Assembly (NCBI GenBank): GCA_963741495.1
Contig: CAVUID010000011.1
Coordinates: 186,001 to 250,000 of the forward strand
From: Sulfurimicrobium sp963741495
GTDB lineage: Bacteria > Pseudomonadota > Gammaproteobacteria > Burkholderiales > Sulfuricellaceae
Direction of reading: 5' to 3'
DNA: 64,000 bases
Positions 34,229 to 43,023 of this stretch are shown piece by piece. A program made the translations under genes and the position numbers. The notes under the pieces were generated by a model, which was given only the letters and a program-made list of their open reading frames with translations, searched no databases and was not told the DNA's origin. The number at the start of each line of letters is the position of its first letter. Within the stretch, counting starts at the first letter, position 1.

Positions 34229-34996
34229 TTATCTTCCTGAAACGGCGCCAAAGACTTTCTGCAATAAGGCGCTGCCTGCTTGCAGGGGGTTGGCGCGCAG
34301 CGCGCGCTCCTGCTCGCCGATCACTTTGTATAGCCGGTCCAGCGCCTGCTGGGTCACGTACTGCTCGACTGTGGCCTGGTCCTTGTCAAGCGCGCCAAAC
34401 TGGGCGGCGGTCCCCGCATACTTGTTGTACTGCTGGGCGAGGCCCGCCCGGTCAGTGGTCTTTTTGACAATCGGGCCGAAACGTTTGGTCAGCGGGTTTT
34501 CGGTTTTCCGGCGAAAGAAATCCGTGGCCGCTGTGTCGCCGCCGGTGAGAATGCCCTTGGCGTCTTCCAGCGACATTTCCCTGACCGACTTGAGCAGCAG
34601 GGTTTTTGCCTCTGGCACGGCAGCTTCGGCGGCACGGTTCATGGCCAATATCAGCTCATCTGCCTGACTGCCCATGCCTATCATGCGCATGGCTTTCTCG
34701 GCCTTTTGCAGGCTGGAAGGCAGAGGGATCCTGAGCGCTTCATTGCCGAAGAAGCCGTCTGGCTTGCCGAGTTGGGCCACGGCGGCTTCGGAGCCGCGGG
34801 TTAGCGCTTCCTTGAGGCCCGAGTTGATTTCTGCGGGTTTTAACTGGTCCACGCTATTGTTGCTCGAAACCGGGGGGGAGGATGTCTGGCTGGCGGTGCC
34901 TTTTTCCAGCGCGCCTTTGAGCGCACCTTCCAGGTCAAAGGCATGGGCGGGAAGAGTAAAAGCCAGGGCGGCGATTCCTGCTGTCAATCGGTTCAT
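34229..34996 (-). CDS. DUF4197 family exported protein
   Basis: A 255-residue protein with a signal peptide (MNRLTAGIAALAFTLPAHAF). The DUF4197 core has INSGLKEALTRGSEAAVAQL, GFFGNEALRIPLPSSLQKAE and the later TDFFRRKTENPLTKRFGPIV. The ATG at 34996 has an AAGGAGAT ribosome site 4 bases upstream and opens the signal peptide. The function is unknown. It lies between the FAD dehydrogenase gene and the DUF1854 gene, all on the minus strand. Confidence 0.88.
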   Translation of the reverse strand: MNRLTAGIAALAFTLPAHAFDLEGALKGALEKGTASQTSSPPVSSNNSVDQLKPAEINSGLKEALTRGSEAAVAQLGKPDGFFGNEALRIPLPSSLQKAEKAMRMIGMGSQADELILAMNRAAEAAVPEAKTLLLKSVREMSLEDAKGILTGGDTAATDFFRRKTENPLTKRFGPIVKKTTDRAGLAQQYNKYAGTAAQFGALDKDQATVEQYVTQQALDRLYKVIGEQERALRANPLQAGSALLQKVFGAVSGR

Positions 34997-35030
34997 CACG
35001 ATCTCCTTGATTGAGTCTGGAAGTCCCATG

Positions 35031-35507
35031 TTACAGGAATCGATCGAGCAGTTTCCGGCTTTGCTTGTCCAGCGCATGAATGTCGCGAATCAAAAAATGA
35101 ATGCTGTGGCTATCGGCAATCAGCAAGGTGACGCTGCTGATGCGGCGGATGTCGTCTTCTCCCTTGAGTATGAAGGAGGCCTCTCCACGATCGGTCTTCA
35201 CCTGCCAGGTGCTGGGCGTGGAGAAACTTGAAACGTGACGGATGCTGAGGATCTCGGGCATGAATTCCCGGCTGGCAAGCTCCTCTTCAATAAGCTTGCG
35301 CTCGGCATCGGGCAGGTCCGTCAGGCTGTCGATCCAGGCCAGTTCGTGCCCCTCTGCGCTGATCAGCGATATGCCGGACTCGGGCGCCTGAATGGGAAAG
35401 GCCCGAACCGGTATGACTCCCTCGTGCGCCTCGCCATCCGGGCGGCTGAGCACCAGCCGGCCAAAGGCATTGCAGGTTAGCTGGAAATTTGGCGTCAATT
35501 TTTTCAT
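35031..35507 (-). CDS. DUF1854 family protein, linked to cyanophycin genes
   Basis: A 158-residue protein: FGRLVLSRPDGEAHEGVIPV, ISLISAEGHELAWIDSLTDL, EEELASREFMPEILSIRHVS and SFILKGEDDIRRI. These are typical of DUF1854, a small family found mostly beside cyanophycin synthetase and a large ABC exporter. Its ATG overlaps the exporter stop (ATGA), so the two are translated together. The RPDG...VRAFP region suggests a beta-rich fold, but no biochemical role is known. Confidence 0.88.
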   Translation of the reverse strand: MKKLTPNFQLTCNAFGRLVLSRPDGEAHEGVIPVRAFPIQAPESGISLISAEGHELAWIDSLTDLPDAERKLIEEELASREFMPEILSIRHVSSFSTPSTWQVKTDRGEASFILKGEDDIRRISSVTLLIADSHSIHFLIRDIHALDKQSRKLLDRFL

Positions 35508-37792
35508 GAGGCAATCTTCGCTTCTTTGACAACCCTGTCTTCCATTTCGGTGTCCACGTTGCGTGCCTGAGCCTGATAGAGGCGATAGTAGGCGCCCTGA
35601 CGTGCCATCAGTTCGTTGTGCGGGCCGATTTCGACAACTTGTCCGCGGTCCATGACCACCAGTCGATCGGCCTGGCGCAGGGTGGAGAGGCGGTGGGCGA
35701 TGGCGATGGTGGTGCGGCCGCGCACCAGGTTATCCAGGGCTTTCTGGATTTCCTTCTCGGTTTCGGTATCGACGGAAGAAGTGGCTTCGTCAAGGATGAG
35801 AATGCGCGGATCGATGAGCAGCGCGCGGGCGATGGAAATGCGCTGGCGTTCGCCGCCGGACAATCCCTGGCCGCGTTCGCCCACCAGCGAGTCGTAGCCG
35901 TGCGGCAGGCGCAGGATGAATTCATGCGCATGCGCGGCGCGGGCGGCGGCGACAATCTCCTCGCGGCTCGCACCCGGTTTGCCATAGGCGATGTTCTCGG
36001 CAATGGTGCCGAAAAACAGGAAAGGCTCCTGCAGCACCAGCCCGATGTGGCGCCGATATTCGGCGACGGGGAGGGAGCGGATATCCACGCCATCGACCCG
36101 GATCGCGCCCTCGGAAAGATCGTAAAACCGGCAGATCAGGTTGACCAAGGTGCTCTTGCCTGACCCGCTGTGGCCCACCAGGCCGATCATCTCGCCGGGC
36201 GCGATGGTCAGGTCCAAGTCCCGGATGATGGCGCGGTTGCCGTAACGGAACCCCGCGTCGCGGATCTCGATTTGTCCTGAAATCTGGGCGAGATGAACCG
36301 GGTGGGTCGGTTCGGGCACGCTGGAGACATGGTCCAGAATGTCGAAAATGCGTTTGGCGCCGGCAGCGGCTTTCTGGGTGACGGAAACGATGCGGCTCAT
36401 CGAGTCGAGGCGGCCATAGAAACGGCCGATGTAGGCAAGGAAAGCGGTCAGCGTGCCGACCGTGATGTCGTTGTGGGCAACTTGCCAGATGCCGAAGGCC
36501 CATACCACCAGTAGCCCCATTTCTGTCAGCAGCGAAACCGTGGGGGAAAACAGCGACCAGGTCTTGTTAAGCTTGTCGTTGATCAGCAGATTGTGCCGGT
36601 TGGCTTCGCGGAAGCGCATGGCTTCGCGTTTTTCCTGAGCGAAAGCCTTGACCACGCGGATGCCGGGGATGGTGTCGGCAAGCACGCTGGTGACTTCGCC
36701 CCAGACCCGGTCGATTTTTTCGAAGCCGGTGCGCAGGCGGTCGCGCACGACATGAATCATCCATGCAATCAAAGGCAGCGGCAGCAAAGTGACCAGCGCC
36801 AGCCAGGGATTGATGCTGAAGAGGATAATCGCGGTCATGACGATCATCAGCACATCGGTGATGAAGTCCAGCGCATGGAGCGAAAGGAAGACACTGAGCC
36901 GGTCCGTTTCCGAACCGATACGCGCCATCAGATCGCCGGTGCGTTTGGCGCCGAAATATTCGAGCGACAATTGCAGCAGGTGTTCGTAGGTGGTGGTGCG
37001 CAAATCCGCGCTGATGCGCTCGGAAACCAGGGCGAGCACATAGTTCTTGGCCCAGCCCAGCCCCCAGGAAACAACGGCTGCACCCAGCAGGCCGGAAAGG
37101 TACAGGGCAACCGTGCCGGGGTCGATCTGCTGGCCATTCTGGAAGGGGATCAGCACCTCGTCCATCAGCGGCATGTAAAGATAGGGTGAGACCAGGGTCG
37201 CTGCGGTGGCGCCCAGCATGAGCAGGAATCCGAGCAGCAACTGCCCGCGATAAGGCCGGGCAAAACGCCACAGGCGAAACAGTGTCCAGGTGGATGGCGG
37301 GATATGAATTTCACGGTGGCAAACCGGGCATTCATCTTCGTCAGGCGGAATAGGCGCCTTGCAGTTGGCGCAGATGCCTTCTATGGGGCAGATAACCTGC
37401 TGCCCGGTTACTTGGCTTTCGATTTGCTGTTCGAAACGTTCGATCAGGCGCAGTGCGGCCACATTATGCAGCAGGGTGTAGCGCCAGCAGGCCAGGCGGC
37501 CCTTGCCATCCTGCAGCTCGAGCGTGCCGACGCCGGCGTGATCGTGGAGCTGGAGCACGAGCCCGGTTCGGTATGCCCAGTCCTGCCAGTTCATTCCCGA
37601 GGGCGATCTGGCCAGCAGGCGGCGGTTGGTCGCGACCAGCAGGCCGGGCGAAAAATAAAGCCGGTCGTCGAGATCCACTTCCATCCAGGCGAGAATTTCT
37701 TCGTCGCCGGATAGCTGAGATTCAACCTCAACACGCCAGGTGTCAGGCAGATTTTTGGCGCTTGAAATTGAAGGCTGAGGGGCGGTTTTCAT
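35504..37792 (-). CDS. Cyanophycin-associated ABC exporter with N-terminal extension and zinc ribbon
   Basis: A 762-residue fused ABC half-exporter. Residues 1-165 form an extra domain (EEILAWMEVDLDDRLYFSPG). Next is a CXXC...CXXC zinc ribbon (ICANCKAPIPPDEDECPVCH). Six membrane helices follow, then the ATPase: Walker A LVGHSGSGKSTLVNL, signature LSGGERQRISIARALL and Walker B ILILDEATSSVD. The ATG at 37792 (MKTAPQPSISSAKNLP) was chosen because the much longer open frame upstream runs antisense through cphA'. It is divergent from cphA' by 192 bases and coupled to DUF1854. The cargo is unknown. Confidence 0.88.
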   Translation of the reverse strand: MKTAPQPSISSAKNLPDTWRVEVESQLSGDEEILAWMEVDLDDRLYFSPGLLVATNRRLLARSPSGMNWQDWAYRTGLVLQLHDHAGVGTLELQDGKGRLACWRYTLLHNVAALRLIERFEQQIESQVTGQQVICPIEGICANCKAPIPPDEDECPVCHREIHIPPSTWTLFRLWRFARPYRGQLLLGFLLMLGATAATLVSPYLYMPLMDEVLIPFQNGQQIDPGTVALYLSGLLGAAVVSWGLGWAKNYVLALVSERISADLRTTTYEHLLQLSLEYFGAKRTGDLMARIGSETDRLSVFLSLHALDFITDVLMIVMTAIILFSINPWLALVTLLPLPLIAWMIHVVRDRLRTGFEKIDRVWGEVTSVLADTIPGIRVVKAFAQEKREAMRFREANRHNLLINDKLNKTWSLFSPTVSLLTEMGLLVVWAFGIWQVAHNDITVGTLTAFLAYIGRFYGRLDSMSRIVSVTQKAAAGAKRIFDILDHVSSVPEPTHPVHLAQISGQIEIRDAGFRYGNRAIIRDLDLTIAPGEMIGLVGHSGSGKSTLVNLICRFYDLSEGAIRVDGVDIRSLPVAEYRRHIGLVLQEPFLFFGTIAENIAYGKPGASREEIVAAARAAHAHEFILRLPHGYDSLVGERGQGLSGGERQRISIARALLIDPRILILDEATSSVDTETEKEIQKALDNLVRGRTTIAIAHRLSTLRQADRLVVMDRGQVVEIGPHNELMARQGAYYRLYQAQARNVDTEMEDRVVKEAKIAS

Positions 37793-37984
37793 TGCCGCGA
37801 AGTTTACTGCTCTTGTCTGCAAGAGTACAGCAACAGCCGTCTCGAGGCAGGGCTGAAGCGCAAAAATTGATCTGCCGCCAGAATTCAGGAAAAAATACAT
37901 GGGAATCTTTTGCCATCGGGTAAACCGGAAGGCACTCCATAGCGTTAAAATGGCCCTAGTCTTGAAAATATGGAAAAGTTCGAC

Positions 37985-40123
37985 ATGGAATTTCTCAAAC
38001 TCATGTCTTTGCGCGGGCCGAATATCTGGACCTATCGCCCGGCTCTTGAAGCGTGGGTGGATATCGGCACACTGGAGGATTCGCCTTCCAACACCATTCC
38101 CGGTTTTTATGAGCGCCTGTTGTCCTGGTTGCCGTCGCTGATCGAACATCACTGCGGTGTCGGCGAGCGTGGCGGTTTTATGCTGCGGGTACGCGAAGGC
38201 ACATGGGCGGGCCACATTCTCGAACATGTCACGCTGGAACTGCAGAATCTGGCCGGTATGCAGAGCGGTTTCGGCAAGGCGCGCAGTACTTCGGTGCGCG
38301 GCGTGTACAAGGTCGTGGTGCGTTCGCGCCATGAGGATGTGAGCCGCGCCTGCCTGAATGCCGCTCGTGATCTGGTCATGGCGGCGATTGAAGATCGCCC
38401 CTTCGATGTGCCCGGCACGGTCGCGCACCTGCGCGATCTGGCCGATTCTCTCTGTCTTGGCCCGAGCACGGCGTGCATCGTCGATGCGGCCACTGAGCGC
38501 GGCATTCCGTCGATCCGCCTGACCGATGGCAACCTGATGCAGCTGGGCTATGGCATTCGTCAGCGCCGCATCTGGACCGCAGAGACCGACCAGACCAGTG
38601 CCATTGCCGAAGGAATTGCCAGCGACAAGGATCTGACCAAGAGTTTGCTGCAATCCTGTGGCGTGCCTGTGCCCGAGGGGCGGGTGGTGGAGAGCCCGGA
38701 AGATGCATGGGAAGCAGCCGAGGATATCGGCGTGCCGGTGGTGGTCAAACCTTCCGACGGCAACCACGGTCGCGGCGTGTCCGCCGAGCTGATGACCCGT
38801 GAAGAGGTCGAGGCTGCCTATGGTATCGCCCTCAAGGAGGGTAGCGAGGTGATGGTCGAGCGCTTCGTGCGCGGCAACGAACACCGCATGCTGGTGGTGG
38901 CCGGGCGACTTGCAGCGGCGACCCGTGGCGAGTCGGTTTCCGTCACTGGCGACGGGCGTTCGAGTCTCGCCGAACTGATCGACAGCCAGCTCAATACCGA
39001 TCCGCGGCGTGGCGCAACGGAAGATTTCCCGCTTGACGTCATCATTCTGGACAAGGAACCGGCGATCGGGCTCGAAATCGCGCGCCAGGGTTTCACCCCT
39101 GATTCGATTCCGCCTCTCGACAAGCAGGTCATGATCCAGCGCAACGGCAACGTGGCTTTTGACGTGACCGATCTGGTTCACCCCGATGTCGCGGCAACCG
39201 TCTCGCTCGCTGCCCGCGTGGTGGGACTGGATGTCGCCGGGATCGATCTGGTGGCTGAGGATATCTCGCGCCCACTCGCCGAGCAGGGGGGCGCAATTGT
39301 CGAAGTGAATGCCGGCCCCGGCCTGCTCATGCATCTCAAACCGGCAAGCGGCGAGCCGCGCCCCGTGGGTATGGCCATTCTCGATAGCCTGTTCCCGGAG
39401 AACGAAAGCGGACGTATTCCCGTTGTGGGTATTACCGGGAGTCGTGACGCCAATCTGGTTGCGCGCCTCGTGGCATGTTTGCTGCACCTGAGCGGCAAGC
39501 ATGTGGGCCTGGCGTGCAGCGATGGCCTGTTTCATGGCCAAAGGCTGGTCGAGAAGGGAGACCGCGCGAACTGGACTGCTGCGCGCAAGCTGTTGCTGAA
39601 CCGTGCTGCCGAAGCCGCGGTGATCGAGAATGGCAGCGATGTGATTCTGGGCGAGGGTCTGGCTTACGACCGCTGCCAGATCGGGGTTGTCACAGGCATC
39701 GACCCGACCCGGCATTATGGCAAGTTTTATATCGAGACACCCGAACAGGTGTTCAATGTGCTGCGCACCCAGGTTGACGTGGTGCTTCCGGACGGAGTCG
39801 CAGTGCTGAACGGCAATGACCCGCTGGTGGTGGACATGGCGCCGCTGTGCGACGGTGAAGTGATGTTTTTCGGTCTCGACCCAGAGGTGCCGGCAATCAG
39901 GGAACATCTGGCGCAAGGCAAGCGGGCGGTGATCGTGCGCAACGGACAACTTGTGCTGGCGACGGGCGATCAGGACGTGCCTCTGTTCGAGGTCAACAGC
40001 ATTGCGCTGGTAAAAGCCGGCAAGGTGCAGGTCGAGAATATTCTGGCTGCAGCCGCGACGGCATGGGCACTGGGGCTCTTGCCGGACCTGATTCGTGCCG
40101 GGATCGAGTCATTCGAAATATAG
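37985..40123 (+). CDS. Cyanophycin synthetase-like protein CphA' (ligase domain degenerate)
   Basis: A 712-residue paralog of CphA. The N-terminal domain starts MEFLKLMSLRGPNIWTYRPA. The ATP-grasp domain keeps VVVKPSDGNHGRGVSAELMT and GGAIVEVNAGPGLLMHL. The Mur-ligase-like part is shortened, and its P-loop reads GITGSRDANLV where CphA has GTNGKTTT, so ATP binding there is doubtful. Second cphA genes of this kind stand beside cphA in Cupriavidus. The start at 37985 has GGAAAAG upstream; the ATG at 37970 does not. Its role may be polymer priming, partnering CphA, or a variant polymer. Confidence 0.85.
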   Translation: MEFLKLMSLRGPNIWTYRPALEAWVDIGTLEDSPSNTIPGFYERLLSWLPSLIEHHCGVGERGGFMLRVREGTWAGHILEHVTLELQNLAGMQSGFGKARSTSVRGVYKVVVRSRHEDVSRACLNAARDLVMAAIEDRPFDVPGTVAHLRDLADSLCLGPSTACIVDAATERGIPSIRLTDGNLMQLGYGIRQRRIWTAETDQTSAIAEGIASDKDLTKSLLQSCGVPVPEGRVVESPEDAWEAAEDIGVPVVVKPSDGNHGRGVSAELMTREEVEAAYGIALKEGSEVMVERFVRGNEHRMLVVAGRLAAATRGESVSVTGDGRSSLAELIDSQLNTDPRRGATEDFPLDVIILDKEPAIGLEIARQGFTPDSIPPLDKQVMIQRNGNVAFDVTDLVHPDVAATVSLAARVVGLDVAGIDLVAEDISRPLAEQGGAIVEVNAGPGLLMHLKPASGEPRPVGMAILDSLFPENESGRIPVVGITGSRDANLVARLVACLLHLSGKHVGLACSDGLFHGQRLVEKGDRANWTAARKLLLNRAAEAAVIENGSDVILGEGLAYDRCQIGVVTGIDPTRHYGKFYIETPEQVFNVLRTQVDVVLPDGVAVLNGNDPLVVDMAPLCDGEVMFFGLDPEVPAIREHLAQGKRAVIVRNGQLVLATGDQDVPLFEVNSIALVKAGKVQVENILAAAATAWALGLLPDLIRAGIESFEI

Positions 40124-40169
40124 TGCGCCACCAGAAAAATACCAAAATCTCGGCTCTAAGGAAATATTC

Positions 40170-42734
40170 ATGGAAGTATCACGTATCCGGGCACTGCGCG
40201 GCCCTAATCTGTGGAGCAGACGGACCGCAATCGAAGCCATCGTTTCATGCAGTGAATGCCTGATCGAGGATATGCCCGGCTTCGAGCTCAGGCTGCGTGC
40301 GCGTTTTCCGGAAATCGGTTCCCTCCAGCCTGCCGGTCACGATGAGGCTATTTCCATGGCGCATGCGCTGACGCTTGCCACGCTTGGCCTGCAGGTACAG
40401 GCGGGGTGCCCGGTCACTTTTAGCCGTACCGCATCGACGACCGAGGCGGGTGTATTCCAGGTTGTGGTCGAATATAGTGAGGAAAAAGTGGCGCGGCTGG
40501 CCTTCGATCTGGCGCAGGAACTATGTCGTGCGGCAGCGGCAGACTTTCCTTTCGATCTGGACGATGCACTGGCGCGTCTGCGCGAACTGGATGAGGATGA
40601 GCGCCTTGGGCCCAGCACCGGCTCCATTGTTCAGGCAGCCAATGCGCGCGGAATTCCCGGTCGGCGCCTGACTTCCGGCAGCATGGTGCTGTTCGGCTGG
40701 GGCAGCCGCCAGCGCCGCATCCAGGCGGCCGAGACGGATCGTACCAGCGCCATTTCCGAAGCTATCGCTCAGGATAAGGAGCTGACCAAGATGCTGCTCG
40801 ATGCGGCTGGGGTGCCCGTGCCGCAGGGCCGACCCGTCAGCGACGCAGAAGATGCCTGGGCAGCCGCATGCGAAATCGGCGGCCCGGTGGTGGTCAAGCC
40901 GCGCGACGGCAATCAGGGCAAGGGTGTTGCAGTCAACGTGGAAACGCGCGAACGTGTTCTCGCCGCCTATGCCGCCTCGTCTGAAATCAGCGAGGAGGTC
41001 ATGGTCGAACGTTACGTGCCTGGATATGATTTTCGTCTGCTGGTGGTCGGAAATCAGCTTGTCGCAGCGGCGCGCCGCGACCCCCCTCACGTGATCGGTG
41101 ATGCTGTTCACAGCGTTCGCGAACTGGTGGAACAGGTCAATAGCGACCCGCAGCGCGGGGAAGGGCATGCGACCTCGCTTACCAAGATCCGTTTCGACGA
41201 TATCGCCCTGGCAACGCTTGCCACCCAGGGCTACGATGCGGATGCGGTGCCACTCAAGGGCGCGCGCGTGTTGCTGCGCAATAATGCCAATCTGAGCACG
41301 GGCGGTTCGGCCACCGATGTGACCGATGATGTCCACCCGGATCTGGCCGTACGGGCCGTGGCTGCGGCTCAGATGATCGGGCTCGATATCTGCGGCGTTG
41401 ATCTGGTGTGCGACGGTGTGCACCGGTCGCTCGAAGAGCAGGGCGGCGCAGTTATCGAAGTCAATGCGGCACCCGGCCTGCGCATGCATATCGCGCCCTC
41501 CTTCGGCAAGGGACGGGCGGTTGGCGAGGCGATTATTGCCAATATGTTCGGCGAGGGAGAAGATGGCCGCATCCCGGTGGTCGCGGTCGCCGGGACCAAC
41601 GGCAAAACTACCACCGTGCGCCTGATCTCTCACCTGCTGACCCAGAAAGGCCTGCGCGTCGGCATGACCAACTCGGATGGCGTCTATATCGAGGGGCGGC
41701 GCATCGATACCGGCGACTGCAGCGGTCCCAAGAGTGCCCGTACCGTATTGCTCCATCCCGATGTCGATGCTGCCGTGCTGGAAACCGCACGTGGCGGCGT
41801 GCTGCGCGAGGGGCTGGCTTTCGACCGCTGCAATGTCGCGGTCGTCACCAATATCGGCATGGGGGACCATCTCGGCCTCAGCTATATCAGTACTGTCGAA
41901 GATCTCGCCGTGGTCAAGCGGGTCATTGTCGAGAACGTCGCTGCCAGCGGCGTTGCGGTTCTCAACGCTGCGGACCCGAATGTGGTCAGGATGGCAGATT
42001 CCTGTCCGGGCTCGGTGACATTCTTCACCAGCGATCCGCATCATCCGGTCATGGCCACGCACCGTGCACGCGGTCTGCGCGTGGTGTTCGTGGAGGGCGG
42101 CGACATCGTTGCCGCCGAAGGTGGTTTCGAACACCGTATTCCACTGGCCCAGATGCCTCTCACTCGCAACGGCACCATCGGCTTCCAGGTCGAAAATGCG
42201 ATGGCGGCCACGGCCGCCGGCTGGGCGCTGGGTCTGGAGTGGGAAATTATCCACGCCGGTCTGGCAAGCTTCATCAGCGATGCGGCAACCGCACCGGGTC
42301 GCTTCAATCTCTTCGATTACCGTGGCGCGACCCTGATCGCCGACTATGGACATAACCCCGATGCCATTCAGGCGCTGGTAAAGGCGATTGACCACATGCC
42401 GTCAAAACGCCGACTGGTGGTGATCAGCGGCGCGGGCGACCGGCGCGATGAAGATATCCGTGATCAGACCCGGATTCTGGGTGAAGCCTTCGATGATGTG
42501 ATTCTCTATCAGGATCAGTGCCAGCGCGGCCGTGCCGATGGCGAGGTGCTGGCGCTTCTGCGTCAGGGCCTGGAAAATGCCAGCCGCACCAAGGCAATCG
42601 AGGAAATCCGGGGCGAATTCCTGGCCATCGACACCGCCCTGGCACGCTTGAATGCCGGAGACCTGTGCCTGATCCTGATCGACGATGTGGATGCTGCGCT
42701 GGAGCACATCGCCAGGCGGGTTGCCGAAGCCTGA
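40170..42734 (+). CDS. cphA: Cyanophycin synthetase
   Basis: Makes cyanophycin (multi-L-arginyl-poly-L-aspartate) by adding Asp to the backbone and Arg to each Asp side chain with ATP. The 854-residue protein is full length. The N-terminal domain begins MEVSRIRALRGPNLW. The ATP-grasp domain shows VVVKPRDGNQGKGVAVNVET and GGAVIEVNAAPGLRMHI. The Mur-ligase domain has an intact P-loop GTNGKTTTVRL plus VLETARGGVLREGLAFDRC and IADYGHNPDAIQALV. The ATG at 40170 follows AAGGAAATATT. It lies 46 bases after cphA', so they form an operon. No cyanophycinase gene is seen in the window. Confidence 0.95.
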   Translation: MEVSRIRALRGPNLWSRRTAIEAIVSCSECLIEDMPGFELRLRARFPEIGSLQPAGHDEAISMAHALTLATLGLQVQAGCPVTFSRTASTTEAGVFQVVVEYSEEKVARLAFDLAQELCRAAAADFPFDLDDALARLRELDEDERLGPSTGSIVQAANARGIPGRRLTSGSMVLFGWGSRQRRIQAAETDRTSAISEAIAQDKELTKMLLDAAGVPVPQGRPVSDAEDAWAAACEIGGPVVVKPRDGNQGKGVAVNVETRERVLAAYAASSEISEEVMVERYVPGYDFRLLVVGNQLVAAARRDPPHVIGDAVHSVRELVEQVNSDPQRGEGHATSLTKIRFDDIALATLATQGYDADAVPLKGARVLLRNNANLSTGGSATDVTDDVHPDLAVRAVAAAQMIGLDICGVDLVCDGVHRSLEEQGGAVIEVNAAPGLRMHIAPSFGKGRAVGEAIIANMFGEGEDGRIPVVAVAGTNGKTTTVRLISHLLTQKGLRVGMTNSDGVYIEGRRIDTGDCSGPKSARTVLLHPDVDAAVLETARGGVLREGLAFDRCNVAVVTNIGMGDHLGLSYISTVEDLAVVKRVIVENVAASGVAVLNAADPNVVRMADSCPGSVTFFTSDPHHPVMATHRARGLRVVFVEGGDIVAAEGGFEHRIPLAQMPLTRNGTIGFQVENAMAATAAGWALGLEWEIIHAGLASFISDAATAPGRFNLFDYRGATLIADYGHNPDAIQALVKAIDHMPSKRRLVVISGAGDRRDEDIRDQTRILGEAFDDVILYQDQCQRGRADGEVLALLRQGLENASRTKAIEEIRGEFLAIDTALARLNAGDLCLILIDDVDAALEHIARRVAEA

Positions 42735-42840
42735 GATGCTGGCTTTTCAGTAAAGGCCGCCGCCTGGCAATGGCAGTTTTAAAGCGCAGCATGGATGCAA
42801 CAGGCAGCTTCCTCACTTTTAACCTGGAAACCTCAGTTCG

Positions 42841-42986
42841 ATAACCACGGAGGGCACGGAGAACACGGAGAAAGGCAGTTTGCGGTGATTTATGGCCTCA
42901 CCCAACGGGCGAATGCCAAACATCATGCAATCTATTGTTTTTACTCCGTGTTCTCCGTGAACTCCGTGGTTAACCGCTTTTTATAG
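42841..42986. repeat. CCACGGAG-ended palindromic repeat, copy B
   Basis: This is the reverse complement of the element at 17953-18089, with a nine-base insertion (an extra TTCTCCGTG unit) in one arm and scattered changes. The centre ACATCATGCAATCTATTGT matches copy A in reverse. It fills the gap between cphA and the O-antigen-ligase-like gene. Confidence 0.85.
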
Positions 42987-43023
42987 GTTTAATGTGCTGG
43001 TTTGTGAAATGAGGGCATCAATA

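Noticed and set aside
37793..39949. Long open frame upstream of the ABC exporter start on the minus strand
   Set aside because: It lies antisense to cphA', has low-complexity His/Arg/Gln-rich content and no family similarity; the exporter start at 37792 explains the gene.
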